Assembly (NCBI GenBank): GCA_003226295.1
Contig: CP029803.1
Span: 1,358,211 to 1,422,210, forward strand
Reading direction: 5' to 3'
DNA: 64,000 nt
Source of the DNA: Candidatus Moanabacter tarae
Lineage (GTDB): Bacteria; Verrucomicrobiota; Verrucomicrobiia; Opitutales; UBA2987
Shown: positions 18,528 through 28,110 of the stretch, in pieces
Layout: each line of letters begins with the position of its first letter
Numbering within the stretch: position 1 is the stretch's first letter
The notes under the pieces: model-generated
Told to the model about the DNA's origin: nothing
The model's input: the letters and a program-made list of their open reading frames with translations, nothing else
Database searches by the model: none
Translations under genes and position numbers: made by a program

Positions 18528-19379
18528 TTAACATCCAGTCAAAAACTGCCCACCGAGTCTCAATCCTTCCTGTATTAACTCTGTTGATTCGCAATAATTG
18601 GCATCTTCCATTTCTATGGAAACCGCACCACGATAACCTGATTCGATCAAGATCCGAAATCCTTCCGACCATCGCATATCTCCATAACCCGGAACGGTGT
18701 AGCGCCATGTGTGTCCACCGTAGCGAATCTTCTCCGAAAATGCAGCAGGTGATTCCCAACCGTACTCATAAACTCCCTCGTTCTGAATCTCGGTATCCTT
18801 AGCATGAACGTGGAAGACCCGATCCGAGAACTCGATAAGGAAGCGTAGTGGATCAATACCCAATCGAATGAGATGGGAGGGATCGTAATTAATACCGAAA
18901 CAACTATTTGGACATCGATTAAAAAAGGCTCGAAAGACCTCGGTAGTGGAACAAACAACACCAGGACCAGGCCAGCCCTCAATCACAAGATGGGAATCGG
19001 ATTCTTCCAGTATATTTCTCAAACCACCGAAACCTTCGACCATGTATTCAAAATTTTCTTTCCTTTCCAAGGAAGAATCTTCCGGAATTGCTACAACAAA
19101 GTAGTTGGTAGGATTTCCTTCGCTTGAAGCTCGGATGAATTCAGAAGCTTGCTCTGTTATGACCTTCCTTTTCTCTCTATCGGCTGTGATCATTCCTTGC
19201 GAATTCGGTAAGTCTAGCGAACCAATCAGAAGACCCTCTGATCTCGCTCGATAAATCTTATCTAGATCCAACCCTTGAAGATCGATAACTCCAAATCCAT
19301 TTTCTTTTGCCCAAGAAATCGAATCATCAAAACACTCACGAAACCCAATCGGAAATTCTCCAGTCCTAGTCTTCAACAT
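18528..19379 (-). CDS. Sugar phosphate isomerase/epimerase (TIM barrel)
   Basis: The 283-residue protein has the xylose-isomerase-like TIM barrel with a complete candidate metal site: glutamate in LVIEGWPGPG, aspartate and histidine in GINYDPSHL, HVHAKDTE, and the C-terminal glutamate in VSIEMEDANY. The segment TVPGYGDMRW matches the family's G-x-G-x-x-x-W/D pattern before the last strands. It would isomerise or epimerise a keto sugar. It lies 122 bases downstream of a class-III aminotransferase on the same strand and may be co-transcribed with it. Substrate unknown. Confidence 0.85.
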   Translation of the reverse strand: MLKTRTGEFPIGFRECFDDSISWAKENGFGVIDLQGLDLDKIYRARSEGLLIGSLDLPNSQGMITADREKRKVITEQASEFIRASSEGNPTNYFVVAIPEDSSLERKENFEYMVEGFGGLRNILEESDSHLVIEGWPGPGVVCSTTEVFRAFFNRCPNSCFGINYDPSHLIRLGIDPLRFLIEFSDRVFHVHAKDTEIQNEGVYEYGWESPAAFSEKIRYGGHTWRYTVPGYGDMRWSEGFRILIESGYRGAVSIEMEDANYCESTELIQEGLRLGGQFLTGC

Positions 19380-19501
19380 GCTAACTTCTTTCCCTTCTAC
19401 TTATGGATGCCTATAAAATCTACCCCACTAAAACCGAAGAATTCTCGTTCAGCAAACTTTACACCTTTTCCAATACTACAGCGCTCGAAGAATCAAAAAA
19501 A

Positions 19502-20929
19502 TCAGTCAATATCCCCATCCGACCGAAGCAATCGGATTGTCTGTCGAAACGAATCTACTGTTCGTCCCAAATCATCATCGGTGTGCGCTGCGGAAACTGG
19601 GCCGCCGGGCCATCCTTGTAAATCCACTCCGTGTAGCAAGGCACCGATACGTACTTTCATGACAAATGAAGGATCCTTCGACGCGGCAATATTCTCAGCC
19701 CCAAATTCGCCGGATTCGATTTCCTTACGATCGGTCGACTTCGCCTGAGGATTGAGGAAGACATGAAATCCACCGAAGGTCCCATAAGCAACCCAGTTAA
19801 CACTTTCAGTAGAAAACATAGCGTTTAATTCGTCAATCAAGCGGTTGCCATATCCGATAGCCTCCGCGCAGGGACCTCCTGACCGTACCAAGTTCAATGC
19901 TGCGATACCGGCCGCACCACTAGCTGGAGCTGCATTAAAAGTTCCTTTATGGGAAATTCTCTCTCGGCCATCCATAGCAGTTTGACGGAAATCGATAAGA
20001 TCGAGATACTCCTTCTTTCCCACTAGAGCAGCACCGGGCAATCCTCCTGAGACTATTTTACCCAAAGTGGTGAGGTCCGGCGTCACACCGTATGCTTCCT
20101 GAGCACCGCCTGGGGAGCATCGGAATCCACTCACGACTTCGTCGAAAATCAATGTTACCCCAAATTCGTCCGCCAACCTGCGTAAGCCCACGAGGAATGA
20201 GGGCATTATAGGAACCTTGCCCCAAGTTGAACCGGTCGGCTCGAGGATCATCGCTGCGATATCATCATCACGAGACAGAATAGCGGCCGTGGCTTTGAGA
20301 TCATTGGGAGGGGCGATTACCATGGTCGCGGAAGTACCACTCGGAACTCCTGTTATTGGAGAACCATCAAAATGAGAGGTTACGCCACCCGTTACGTAAT
20401 CATGCCAACCGTGGAAATGTCCTTTAAACCTTAGAAACTTGCTACGACCCGTATGGGCCCGAGCTAAACGTAAGGCGAGCATAGTGCTCTCCGTTCCAGA
20501 ATTTGTAAAACGTACCCTCTCGGCACAGGGAACCATATCCTTAATTATGCCACCCCATTCAATTTCAAGTTCATGACCGGCTCCATAGTGAGTACCTTTA
20601 CCTAACTGGTCTCTCACTGCATCAGTAATGAGAGGATGGTTGTGCCCGAGAATCAAAGCTCCATGCCCTCCCGAATAGTCTACATATTCATTGCCATCTA
20701 CATCCCACTTCCTGGATCCTTCGGCGTGAGTAACGTATATACCATGAGGCTCGATATAGCGGGCATCATGCGTAATACCACCAGGGAAGATCTGTCGCGC
20801 TCGGTTCGCCAACGCGGAGGAACCGGGCGTTTTTCGGCAATACGCCTGCACAAGAGAGGAACCTTCAAGATTTAACGGACAAGGTGGGTCGACTTGGGCT
20901 GTAGAAGAAATTTCAGACACTATACTCAT
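19502..20929 (-). CDS. Class-III aminotransferase, glutamate-1-semialdehyde aminomutase-like
   Basis: The 475-residue PLP enzyme carries FTNSGTESTMLALRLARAHTG (141-161), the cofactor aspartate in LIFDEVVSGFR (Asp263) and the PLP lysine, Lys291, in TTLGKIVSGGLPGAA. It resembles glutamate-1-semialdehyde 2,1-aminomutase, but it is longer than HemL (about 425-430) and sits with a sugar isomerase rather than heme genes. An aminotransferase of another amino sugar, amino acid or beta-amino substrate is therefore as likely. It starts at ATG with AAAGG 8 bases upstream. Confidence 0.83.
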   Translation of the reverse strand: MSIVSEISSTAQVDPPCPLNLEGSSLVQAYCRKTPGSSALANRARQIFPGGITHDARYIEPHGIYVTHAEGSRKWDVDGNEYVDYSGGHGALILGHNHPLITDAVRDQLGKGTHYGAGHELEIEWGGIIKDMVPCAERVRFTNSGTESTMLALRLARAHTGRSKFLRFKGHFHGWHDYVTGGVTSHFDGSPITGVPSGTSATMVIAPPNDLKATAAILSRDDDIAAMILEPTGSTWGKVPIMPSFLVGLRRLADEFGVTLIFDEVVSGFRCSPGGAQEAYGVTPDLTTLGKIVSGGLPGAALVGKKEYLDLIDFRQTAMDGRERISHKGTFNAAPASGAAGIAALNLVRSGGPCAEAIGYGNRLIDELNAMFSTESVNWVAYGTFGGFHVFLNPQAKSTDRKEIESGEFGAENIAASKDPSFVMKVRIGALLHGVDLQGWPGGPVSAAHTDDDLGRTVDSFRQTIRLLRSDGDID

Positions 20930-21346
20930 GGAATTACCTTTCCTATCTAAAGCGAAATTGGATCAAACTTAACCGGAAGCAGAGTTTACAAAAATACTGG
21001 AAATACACCATGTTTTTCTTGCCGGGCATAAAATCAAATTTTGACAAATTTCTAGGCCACACCAGTGAAAGGTATTTCATCTGGATTAACCTAGTGAAGG
21101 ACACAGGCAGCAGGATTACAAGTATCATGAGGAAAATCTCGTGTGATGAGATTAGCAATGCAGTTAATGAGACGGTCCTAAGAAACTCTCTATGTTTAGA
21201 AGTAACAGACCGCAAAGGGAGTGAGATCGATAAATTCGAAGATATTCCCGCTAGAAACTACCAAACTAGATTGGAATGACCTTAGATTTCACCAATTCTA
21301 TACTATCTTATCCCCTTACAATGGAGATAGTTGATTCTGAAAGTTC
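20930..21346. other. Intergenic region, nothing recognised
   Basis: This 417-base gap between the aminotransferase gene and the aroE stop contains short open frames on both strands. None has a plausible ribosome-binding site or a recognisable product. I see no RNA gene or repeat. It should hold the promoter of the aminotransferase gene. Confidence 0.5.
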
Positions 21347-22252
21347 CTAGGAGTCTGAGACCGCCCTTCGTCCAGCTGAAAACATTGCTTCAACAGGGAC
21401 TTTTGTTTGGCTCCAAATCTCCATCGATCTGAAGCCTTGCCAAACAAGCATCGAAAACCCATTTGCAGTCTGAACCCCTCGTTCCTCAGCATTCTTCATG
21501 AGTTTTGTTCGAGGTGGACTGTAGATCATATCGAAGACCTTCAGCGAGCAATCGAATCTATTCAAGTCAATCGGAGATGGATCTTCTTCTTTCAAACCCA
21601 GAGACGTGGCATTGATAAGAATCCCTGAGGAAGGTAGTTCCCGGGGAATCTCTGCCAAATCAAATCCCTTAATTTGATTAGAGCTTTTTTGTTCTTTCAG
21701 TGCAGAAAGCATCTCCTTAAGCCGCGATACTGACCGGTTCCCGATCCACAATTCCCTACAACCGCACTCTAAACAATGAACCGCAGCAGCGCGGGCAGCC
21801 CCTCCCGCTCCCAAAATAATTACTGATTCATCGGCCAAGGTTGCTCCGAGATCCGATTCTAGTGCTCTACTCAGTCCAAACCCATCCGAGTTGTACCCAT
21901 AGTAACCGTCCGGTTGCCAATTCAAGGTGTTAACCGCCATCATCTTGCGTGCTACTGGATCGATCTCCTTCAGCAGATCCAACACTTGAACTTTGTGAGG
22001 CAAGGTCAGGTTAATTCCTCTGAATCCGTGGGAGTGGAAAAGAGGAATCGCTTCAGACAGAAGAGCAGGAGGAATATCAAACCGGAAATACTTCCATTCC
22101 CTAAACGCAGCATCGCCTTCAGCCATTTCGGATAGAGCTGCATTGTGCATATCCGGACTGATGGAATGCTCTATTGGATGACCGACCACAGCAAGGGCAG
22201 TCCCTTTAAAACTCCACCGCTTTAGTTGGGAGAGAGTGTATGTGGCAACCAA
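21347..22252 (-). CDS. aroE: Shikimate dehydrogenase AroE
   Basis: The 301-residue enzyme reduces 3-dehydroshikimate to shikimate with NADPH. It shows the shikimate-binding motif GHPIEHSISPDMHNAAL, the catalytic lysine in NLTLPHK, the Asn/Asp pair in VNTLNW and YNSDGFG, and the dinucleotide motif ILGAGGAARAAA. The family-conserved N terminus is reached from a TTG start at 22252; no ATG lies before the first motif, so the TTG start is likely. The neighbour upstream is a SirB1-like gene 92 bases away. A DAHP synthase gene of the same pathway is 5 kb away. Confidence 0.9.
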   Translation of the reverse strand: MVATYTLSQLKRWSFKGTALAVVGHPIEHSISPDMHNAALSEMAEGDAAFREWKYFRFDIPPALLSEAIPLFHSHGFRGINLTLPHKVQVLDLLKEIDPVARKMMAVNTLNWQPDGYYGYNSDGFGLSRALESDLGATLADESVIILGAGGAARAAAVHCLECGCRELWIGNRSVSRLKEMLSALKEQKSSNQIKGFDLAEIPRELPSSGILINATSLGLKEEDPSPIDLNRFDCSLKVFDMIYSPPRTKLMKNAEERGVQTANGFSMLVWQGFRSMEIWSQTKVPVEAMFSAGRRAVSDS

Positions 22253-22344
22253 GCAGTTATCCTTCCCTCTTGATAAAAGTCAGGAATCTTTGGGGTGTTG
22301 TCCTCAATCTACTCCGCAGATGGAAACCCTTACCAAACAGATTT

Positions 22345-23226
22345 CTATGGATTAGCATGCCGCCGATGACTATCCTCAAATTCATGAATGAAATTCTCGA
22401 AAAGCTGCGCTCGTTGCGAATCCCCTTGAAGCTTATAATCATCCACCAAATTTCGACAAACTCGTCGGAGAACATCCCAAATTGGCGAGGGGGCAAGATG
22501 TTCCATTGAGGGCTCGACATTACGACTTTCGAGAACTGCTTGAAGTTCTTGAGCAGTACGGAATCTTCCTCTCTCGAAAGCATCGATATAAAAGGGGACT
22601 TTCTCCGAAAAACAACCAACCAGGAAATGGAAAGGCATCCCTACCGGCTCAAGATCTAGACCGCAACGTTGAGCTACAAGAATGTATACGATACAGAGCG
22701 TGATTGGAAGCCCCTTACGTCGACGTAGAACATGGGCAATAAAACTATTTAACGGATCGTCGTAATTCTCAACATTTCCACGAAAACCATACTCGTGGAA
22801 AATCACGCGATTCAACACCTTGCACTTTTCCCAAGGGGTACTCGGTAATACCATTAATTCACGACACCGAGCACCCATTGCATCAAGCATCATGCAGCAC
22901 TCCGATGTATCCATATCCGGGAAAACGGTTCGATTAAGCAACAAACATCCAGTCTCAAGTTCAAACTGCAACGACCGGATAAACTGAATGAAACTCGTTA
23001 CTGAATCTGGACCTTCTAATTCTTCTAGGAATTGCCGGGCGTGTGAAGCGAGAATTCGATTTGATTGCAAACTCATCCTCTTCAGGAGTGCTATCCCTTC
23101 TTCTCCCTGCCGCTTAAGCTCTTCACAAACCGCTGCTCGCACAACGGGGGATTCATCATCGATCAAACGTATAATCGATCGTTCCCTGAGTGGACCCATA
23201 CCTCCTTCTGGCACCGTGCTTTTCAT
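22345..23226 (-). CDS. SirB1-like transglutaminase-fold protein
   Basis: The 293-residue protein matches the SirB1/transglutaminase_9 family. The core segment YDDPLNSFIAHVLRRRKG, followed by GLPITLCIVYILVAQRCGLDL and GMPFHFLV, is characteristic. The N-terminal 100 residues (DDESPVVRAAVCEELKRQGEEG) look like HEAT-type helical repeats. The classical transglutaminase cysteine corresponds to the cysteine in PITLCIVY, with the histidine in MPFHFLVG. Biochemical function in bacteria is poorly defined; association with chaperone or stress functions has been suggested. It lies between yggS-like and aroE genes on the same strand. Confidence 0.82.
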   Translation of the reverse strand: MKSTVPEGGMGPLRERSIIRLIDDESPVVRAAVCEELKRQGEEGIALLKRMSLQSNRILASHARQFLEELEGPDSVTSFIQFIRSLQFELETGCLLLNRTVFPDMDTSECCMMLDAMGARCRELMVLPSTPWEKCKVLNRVIFHEYGFRGNVENYDDPLNSFIAHVLRRRKGLPITLCIVYILVAQRCGLDLEPVGMPFHFLVGCFSEKVPFYIDAFERGRFRTAQELQAVLESRNVEPSMEHLAPSPIWDVLRRVCRNLVDDYKLQGDSQRAQLFENFIHEFEDSHRRHANP

Positions 23227-23346
23227 ACAATCTAATTCCTAACCAGGCGCAATACTCAATTTTCAGAAAAGACCATATTTACTGATAAACGATCGCACAC
23301 CTAGTTCCTTCTTCGCAGTATTTCAAAGCAAAGTTCACCCTATAAT

Positions 23347-24045
23347 CTAACCTCGTCGGACTCCGAATAGAGCTGTCCCTACGCGGATACAGGTGCTTCC
23401 TGATTGGATTGCCTCTTCCATGTCGTTTGTCATCCCCATAGAAAGAACTTTGAGGGGAAGACCGGACCTCTCAGCAAGTCGATCACGCAATTCACGCAGC
23501 CGATCAAAGGCTAATCTCGCCACATCTTTCTCCAGGCTTAGCGGAGCAATTGTCATCAATCCCTCAATTGCAAGATGAGGGACAGCCTGTGTCTCCTCCA
23601 TTAATTTCGGAGCTTCTTCCCTGCTAACACCAAACTTTCTTGGATCCTCTCCAGAGTTCACTTGCAAGAGAATGGAAAGAGATTTGCCCACTTCCTCACA
23701 ATGACGATTGAGCACTTTTACCAGTTTTATGCGGTCAACAGACTGAATACGGTTGAATAGCGAAACAGCCAAACGGGCTTTGTTGGTTTGCAAATGCCCA
23801 ATAAGCTCTAATCCTACTCGAGGATCTATTTCCTTCCACTTCTGGTCCGCCTCCTGCACGCGATTCTCTCCAATCCTCCTAAATCCATAACGGACTGCAT
23901 ACTCAACAGCCTCGAAAGGGTGAGACTTTGTTACGGCTACTACGTCGATTTCATCGGGATTTCGCCCGCAGACATCACAAGCAGCTCTGATTCGGGACTT
24001 CAATTGCCCTGCCCGTTCTTCAAATTGACTATAGTTAATTTCCAT
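23347..24045 (-). CDS. YggS/PLPBP family pyridoxal-phosphate homeostasis protein
   Basis: The protein is a single-domain PLP-binding TIM barrel: VVAVTKSHPFEAVEYAVRYG carries the PLP lysine, and FRRIGENRVQEADQKW, ELIGHLQTNKARLAV, LQVNSGEDPRKFG, GLMTIAPL and SMGMTNDMEEAIQSGST are all family motifs. It buffers free PLP and affects amino acid homeostasis. I place the start at ATG 24045 (232 residues), where family members begin; an upstream ATG at 24075 would add ten residues. It heads the yggS-sirB1-aroE run on the minus strand. Confidence 0.9.
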   Translation of the reverse strand: MEINYSQFEERAGQLKSRIRAACDVCGRNPDEIDVVAVTKSHPFEAVEYAVRYGFRRIGENRVQEADQKWKEIDPRVGLELIGHLQTNKARLAVSLFNRIQSVDRIKLVKVLNRHCEEVGKSLSILLQVNSGEDPRKFGVSREEAPKLMEETQAVPHLAIEGLMTIAPLSLEKDVARLAFDRLRELRDRLAERSGLPLKVLSMGMTNDMEEAIQSGSTCIRVGTALFGVRRG

Positions 24046-24327
24046 GATTATCCGGCTGGTTAAATTCACCGCCATGAATCCATCTCAGATAATGGAACTT
24101 TGTCGTTGATTTATGGTCTGTGCTCATAACGAATTTCTCAACAGCATTAAGAGCAATTGGGCTCTTTTAGGTAAGTAAACCAAGAAATGTTGTCGTACAT
24201 TTAAATCTCAGCGGTTATCTATTAGTCAGCAATAATTCAGGAAATAATCAATAGATCAGGAACTATCCCCTTTTACATCAGACAAATTCCAAAACCCTAA
24301 ACATCAAATAAGAATCAAAGGGAAACA

Positions 24328-24864
24328 ATGAACAGACTTTTCAAAATCGCTTTCGTCGTCATCTTAGGAACCCTTTGTCTTGGGGTGAAATCTCATGCTC
24401 ATCAGAAACCTTCTGATCCTCCAATCCATGATCACCAAATATTTGACTATCCAGATCCCCTTATGGAGGCCCTGGAGAGTAGAATCAGAAATTACCACTC
24501 TACTCAACAAGAACTGCAATCAGAGTTACGTAAAGAACTAGACAACCTCGACAATCCAACTGATACCGAAATTCGAGCTGTCAAAGAAAAGTTTCGGGCC
24601 AATCACGCCGATGTCATCGAACAGCAACGAGCTTTCGCAAGACGCCTTCGGCATGTTTTCCTGAGAACAAGATCTGGACCAATTCCGGCTCTTCGAAATC
24701 TTCACAAGCAATTACACCTTCTTCCCGAAGGGGAAAAAAAGGCTCTTCTCGAACAGTTTAAAGAGAAGCATGGAAGGGAACATAGGAAATTGAAAAAACT
24801 TAGAAGGAAACTCCACGACGCCATACATGATGCTAACGAGAGATCGGATAAAGTTGCCGATTGA
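24328..24864 (+). CDS. Exported charged coiled-coil protein, unknown
   Basis: This 178-residue protein has a clear signal peptide: a basic start, hydrophobic IAFVVILGTLCLGV, and a likely cleavage after SHA near residue 25. The mature part is almost entirely helical, rich in Lys, Arg, Glu and His, with heptad-like stretches (about 45-95 and 125-170). The size, periplasmic location and helical His-rich composition recall Spy/CpxP-like periplasmic proteins, but I see no LTxxQ motif, so I do not assign it. A good AAGGGAAACA site precedes the ATG. It is isolated, with long non-coding flanks. Confidence 0.65.
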   Translation: MNRLFKIAFVVILGTLCLGVKSHAHQKPSDPPIHDHQIFDYPDPLMEALESRIRNYHSTQQELQSELRKELDNLDNPTDTEIRAVKEKFRANHADVIEQQRAFARRLRHVFLRTRSGPIPALRNLHKQLHLLPEGEKKALLEQFKEKHGREHRKLKKLRRKLHDAIHDANERSDKVAD

Positions 24865-25470
24865 TTATGCGAAACCAAGTTCTGGTCTTAGGCATATCAC
24901 CCTTTGTGTAACCAGCATCCATGGAAACCCTGCAGATTCGGAAAGCAGACAACGATCCATAACGGCTGAGAAAGAAATCTCCCTCCTATCCGATGACAAA
25001 GATATAGCGGATTCTATAATATCCAATTCGGTTTCAATTATAAAACCACATAGTTCAACACTATGCTGTAGATCTTGGCGGTTGTCCCTTGAATCAGGAG
25101 TTCAAAATCGCAGACGGGAGTAACTCCCTTCCCATCTATGATTCCGGAGCCAACTTTTCAGCGGAATTGTTGGAGAGTAATCTCAGAGCAATGAGTTTCA
25201 AATGGATCTCCGGGCTAATAATGCAGAATTTTACCGATTCTAGTTTAATCTAGAGACAACCCGACCGTACAGAAACAACTCCAGATGTTGCTATCCTCTC
25301 CCAACTCCCGTAAAGGAACAATCTGTATACTAGTGGCATCCAGATCATCCCCGGACCACTTAACACTCCGACTATGAGGGAAAACCCTGGCCTTAAAACC
25401 AGGAATTCTGCTAGATGGTGATCCGTCGCGAAATACTCAGATCAGGTCTGAAGACTTAGGACAGATGCAG
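24865..25470. other. 600-base stretch without a supported gene
   Basis: Between the exported coiled-coil gene and the convergent HU gene I find no convincing frame. A 98-codon frame overlapping the end of the previous gene has no ribosome-binding site and unnatural composition. A small hairpin near 25386-25403 is listed separately. No tRNA or other RNA gene was seen. Confidence 0.5.
25381..25403 (-). terminator. Weak candidate terminator downstream of HU gene
   Basis: On the minus strand CCTGG pairs with CCAGG across an 8-base loop and is followed by GTTTT. The stem is only 5 bp and lies about 70 bases past the HU stop, so this is a tentative call. Confidence 0.3.
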
Positions 25471-25746
25471 TCAAACTAGGTTCTTAAGAGCGGCTGCAGG
25501 CTTGAATTTTACGGACCTAGATTCCGCAATTTGGATCTTATCTCCAGTCCTCGGATTTATACCCATTCGTGCAGCACGCTTGGTGACAGAGAAAGATCCA
25601 AATCCTGCTAGCTGGACAGAATTATCATTTTGGACTCCACTTTTGATCCCATCAAGGACAGCCTCCACCGCTTTTTCCACGCTGGATTTTGACACGTCAC
25701 CTCCAATTGAATTCTGCACTACAGTCACTAATTCGGCCTTATTCAT
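25471..25746 (-). CDS. HU-family DNA-binding protein
   Basis: This 91-residue protein is a standard HU/IHF-fold histone-like protein. It begins MNKAELVTVVQNSIGGDVSK, has the GFGSFSVTKRAARMGINPRTG arm segment that inserts in the minor groove (around residues 47-67), and ends with VKFKPAAALKNL. It bends and compacts DNA as a dimer. An AAGGAG ribosome-binding site stands just before the ATG. It appears monocistronic. Confidence 0.94.
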   Translation of the reverse strand: MNKAELVTVVQNSIGGDVSKSSVEKAVEAVLDGIKSGVQNDNSVQLAGFGSFSVTKRAARMGINPRTGDKIQIAESRSVKFKPAAALKNLV

Positions 25747-25975
25747 TTAGTCTCCTTTATGTGTGGTAATGTTCGATGAAGCGTTGAAAAAAACAACAGA
25801 GTTGATAAGAACGAGCTTGGAGAAATCCCGTCAATCAAATAATACCTCCCTCTCGAATAAAAACTAACCATCTCGCTTAATATGCCACTACCGCTTGTCT
25901 ATCGCTCCCTCTTTTTAGTTCTCTTGCAACTAAACAAACTTGTTCACAAGAACACTATCTTTTTCTTCTCTTAAT

Positions 25976-26920
25976 TTACTCAATTAGGCCGATTCTATCC
26001 ACGACTTTGACAACAGAATTATCTCCAGGACCAAGAGAAAGGGAAACCTTGCTATCAACAGCACTAATGCGCAAAAGGGCGTGGCCTAGGTACCCTCCTT
26101 CAGAGGGGATCATACTGCGTAACTCACCCACATCTATCCCTCCCAGAAAGAGTCTGCAAGGCATATCTAACTTATCCCTCCAGTTCTCGGAAAAAACACG
26201 ATAAAGTCCGCGTTTTACAGCACCTCGAGAAAATATGCGTGCCATGACTTCCTGTCCGAGATAGCACCCTTTCGTAAAGGATACAGAGTCTGATTCTAGA
26301 CTTCCTTCCTGGGGAAACTCATTTGGACCAATTTCGATAGGAATCCAGGGAATACCCGAGACAATTCGTTCTGTATGAAGCTCATTTTCCGAGGCCCAAT
26401 GTCCTCCCGTTTGAGCAAGGTATTCATCAACCTTGCCTTCCAACTCAGAGATGGATTCTTCTGGAACCAGGAAGTCGAGGGACTTAGATCGGGAACGCCT
26501 ACTTACCCAAATTATGCTCCCCTCTCGCTCATTAAAAGCCTCGGGATTCGGTTCATTTAGCCCCAAGGCAGCCAACCACTCCGTATCCTCAAGGCCCCAA
26601 CAGGAAAAAGACGTAAAAAGACCGGATTGGTCTGTTAGTGTAACGTCGTCAGCTATAATATTTTCTTCTAATTTTTCGATAATCGAAGAAGGCGAACAGA
26701 AATAACTGTGAATAATAAACCGGTTTGAATCCTGACAAAACACGAAGCTGTCCGCAGCGACTTTTCCCCTACGGTCCAGCCATAGGCCGTAAGTAACTAA
26801 TCCCGGACCCGTGCCCTTGAGATTGTTGCTAAACTGACTCTGTAGGAATTGGAAAGAGTCTCCCCCTTCCACAACGATACAAGTCGAAGGATGATTTTTA
26901 TAGAATACTGTTCCACTCAT
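25976..26920 (-). CDS. ygfZ: YgfZ/GcvT-domain folate-binding protein
   Basis: The protein (314 residues from the ATG at 26920) has the YgfZ signature FTKGCYLGQEVMARIFSRGAVKR, including the conserved cysteine, and the GcvT-like N-terminal fold (FQFLQSQFSNNL, YGLWLDRRGKVAADSFVF). YgfZ supports assembly or repair of certain iron-sulfur enzymes and uses folate. A longer frame from TTG at 26941 is possible, but the ATG fits the family N terminus. It is divergent from the DAHP synthase gene, about 100 bases away. Confidence 0.88.
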   Translation of the reverse strand: MSGTVFYKNHPSTCIVVEGGDSFQFLQSQFSNNLKGTGPGLVTYGLWLDRRGKVAADSFVFCQDSNRFIIHSYFCSPSSIIEKLEENIIADDVTLTDQSGLFTSFSCWGLEDTEWLAALGLNEPNPEAFNEREGSIIWVSRRSRSKSLDFLVPEESISELEGKVDEYLAQTGGHWASENELHTERIVSGIPWIPIEIGPNEFPQEGSLESDSVSFTKGCYLGQEVMARIFSRGAVKRGLYRVFSENWRDKLDMPCRLFLGGIDVGELRSMIPSEGGYLGHALLRISAVDSKVSLSLGPGDNSVVKVVDRIGLIE

Positions 26921-27019
26921 AAAAATCTCTGATAAAGACAAAGAATCGCGTTTACAATTCTTTCAGAATGGATCAAAAACTCGCTCATTCACAAACTTAA
27001 GCGCCAACCGCTATATATA

Positions 27020-28093
27020 ATGAACAAGCACCGGATAACAGATGTCAATATCGTAGACAATGCTGTACTTCCTGCACCTGAATACCTCTGTAGACAGGTA
27101 CTAAGGAACGAGGACCAGGCAGATTTCGTTATCCAATCAAGAAAACAAATAAGTGACATTATTGCTGGAAATGATAATCGGATTTTAATCATCTCCGGTC
27201 CATGTTCAATCCACGATATTGCTTCAGGCCAAGAATACGCTGAAAATTTGTCCACCCTTAGCAAAAAAATAGAGGATCGTATAGTTTTGGTAATGCGTGT
27301 CTACTTCGAGAAGCCGCGTACCACAGTCGGTTGGAAGGGACTTATCATGGATCCATATCTTGACGGAAGCCACGACATCCCCGAAGGACTCAAGCTAGCA
27401 CGGAGCTTCTTGCGCGATGTTATTGATCTCCGTATCCCTACAGCAACCGAGCTGCTTGACCCAATCACTCCTCAGTACATATCGGATCTGATCTGTTGGT
27501 CGGCGATCGGCGCTCGAACAGCAGAATCTCAGACCCATCGGCAAATGGCTTCGGGGCTATCCATGCCTTTGGGAATAAAGAACGGTACATCAGGCGACAT
27601 TCGTTCAGCAGTCAATGCAATTGAAGCTGCGATGCAACCTCAGACATTCCTTGGAGTGAGCCAGCAGGGTCTAGCCTCGGCCGTAACAACTCGTGGAAAC
27701 GCAAATTGCCATATCGTTTTAAGAGGCGGAGAAAATGGACCTAACTATACTCCAGAAAAGATCAACGCTATAGAAAAGATGCTTGTTGAACACAATCTTG
27801 CGCCCAGAGTGCTAGTGGACTGTAGTCACGGTAACAGCGCAAAAGACCACAAAAAACAATCGGCTGTTTTCGAATCTATTCTCAATCAGATCGCGATTGG
27901 ACGGAATACTATTTTTGGCCTGATGCTTGAAAGTAACTTGGTAGCGGGCAGTCAATCCGTCAGCGGCTCAAAAGAAAACTTAGTCTACGGGCAGTCCATC
28001 ACTGACAGTTGTATCGACTGGAAGACTACCGAGACATTGATCTTGAAGGCCTACCAATCTCTTGGATCGCGACTCATTGGGACAACAAAATGA
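27020..28093 (+). CDS. aroG: 3-deoxy-7-phosphoheptulonate synthase (DAHP synthase, class I)
   Basis: The 357-residue enzyme catalyses the first step of aromatic biosynthesis, joining phosphoenolpyruvate and erythrose 4-phosphate. Motifs of the AroF/G/H class are present: LIISGPCSIHD, RVYFEKPRTTVGWKG, the PTATELLDPITPQYISDLICWSAIGARTAESQTHR region, GIKNGTSGD, and VLVDCSHGNSAKDHKKQ with metal-binding residues. The length and N-terminal region suggest feedback control by an aromatic amino acid, but which one is not visible. It is followed after 17 bases by malate dehydrogenase. Confidence 0.92.
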   Translation: MNKHRITDVNIVDNAVLPAPEYLCRQVLRNEDQADFVIQSRKQISDIIAGNDNRILIISGPCSIHDIASGQEYAENLSTLSKKIEDRIVLVMRVYFEKPRTTVGWKGLIMDPYLDGSHDIPEGLKLARSFLRDVIDLRIPTATELLDPITPQYISDLICWSAIGARTAESQTHRQMASGLSMPLGIKNGTSGDIRSAVNAIEAAMQPQTFLGVSQQGLASAVTTRGNANCHIVLRGGENGPNYTPEKINAIEKMLVEHNLAPRVLVDCSHGNSAKDHKKQSAVFESILNQIAIGRNTIFGLMLESNLVAGSQSVSGSKENLVYGQSITDSCIDWKTTETLILKAYQSLGSRLIGTTK

Positions 28094-28110
28094 GATACTA
28101 AAATCAAATC

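Noticed and set aside
19502-20929. Calling the aminotransferase HemL
   Set aside because: The length and neighbours do not fit heme synthesis, so only the family resemblance is stated.
20943-21279. Opposing 89-90-codon frames between the aminotransferase and aroE
   Set aside because: They overlap each other on opposite strands, neither has a good start signal, and both have atypical composition.
24827-25123. A 98-codon frame overlapping the end of the exported coiled-coil gene
   Set aside because: No ribosome-binding site, unnatural composition, no homology recognised.
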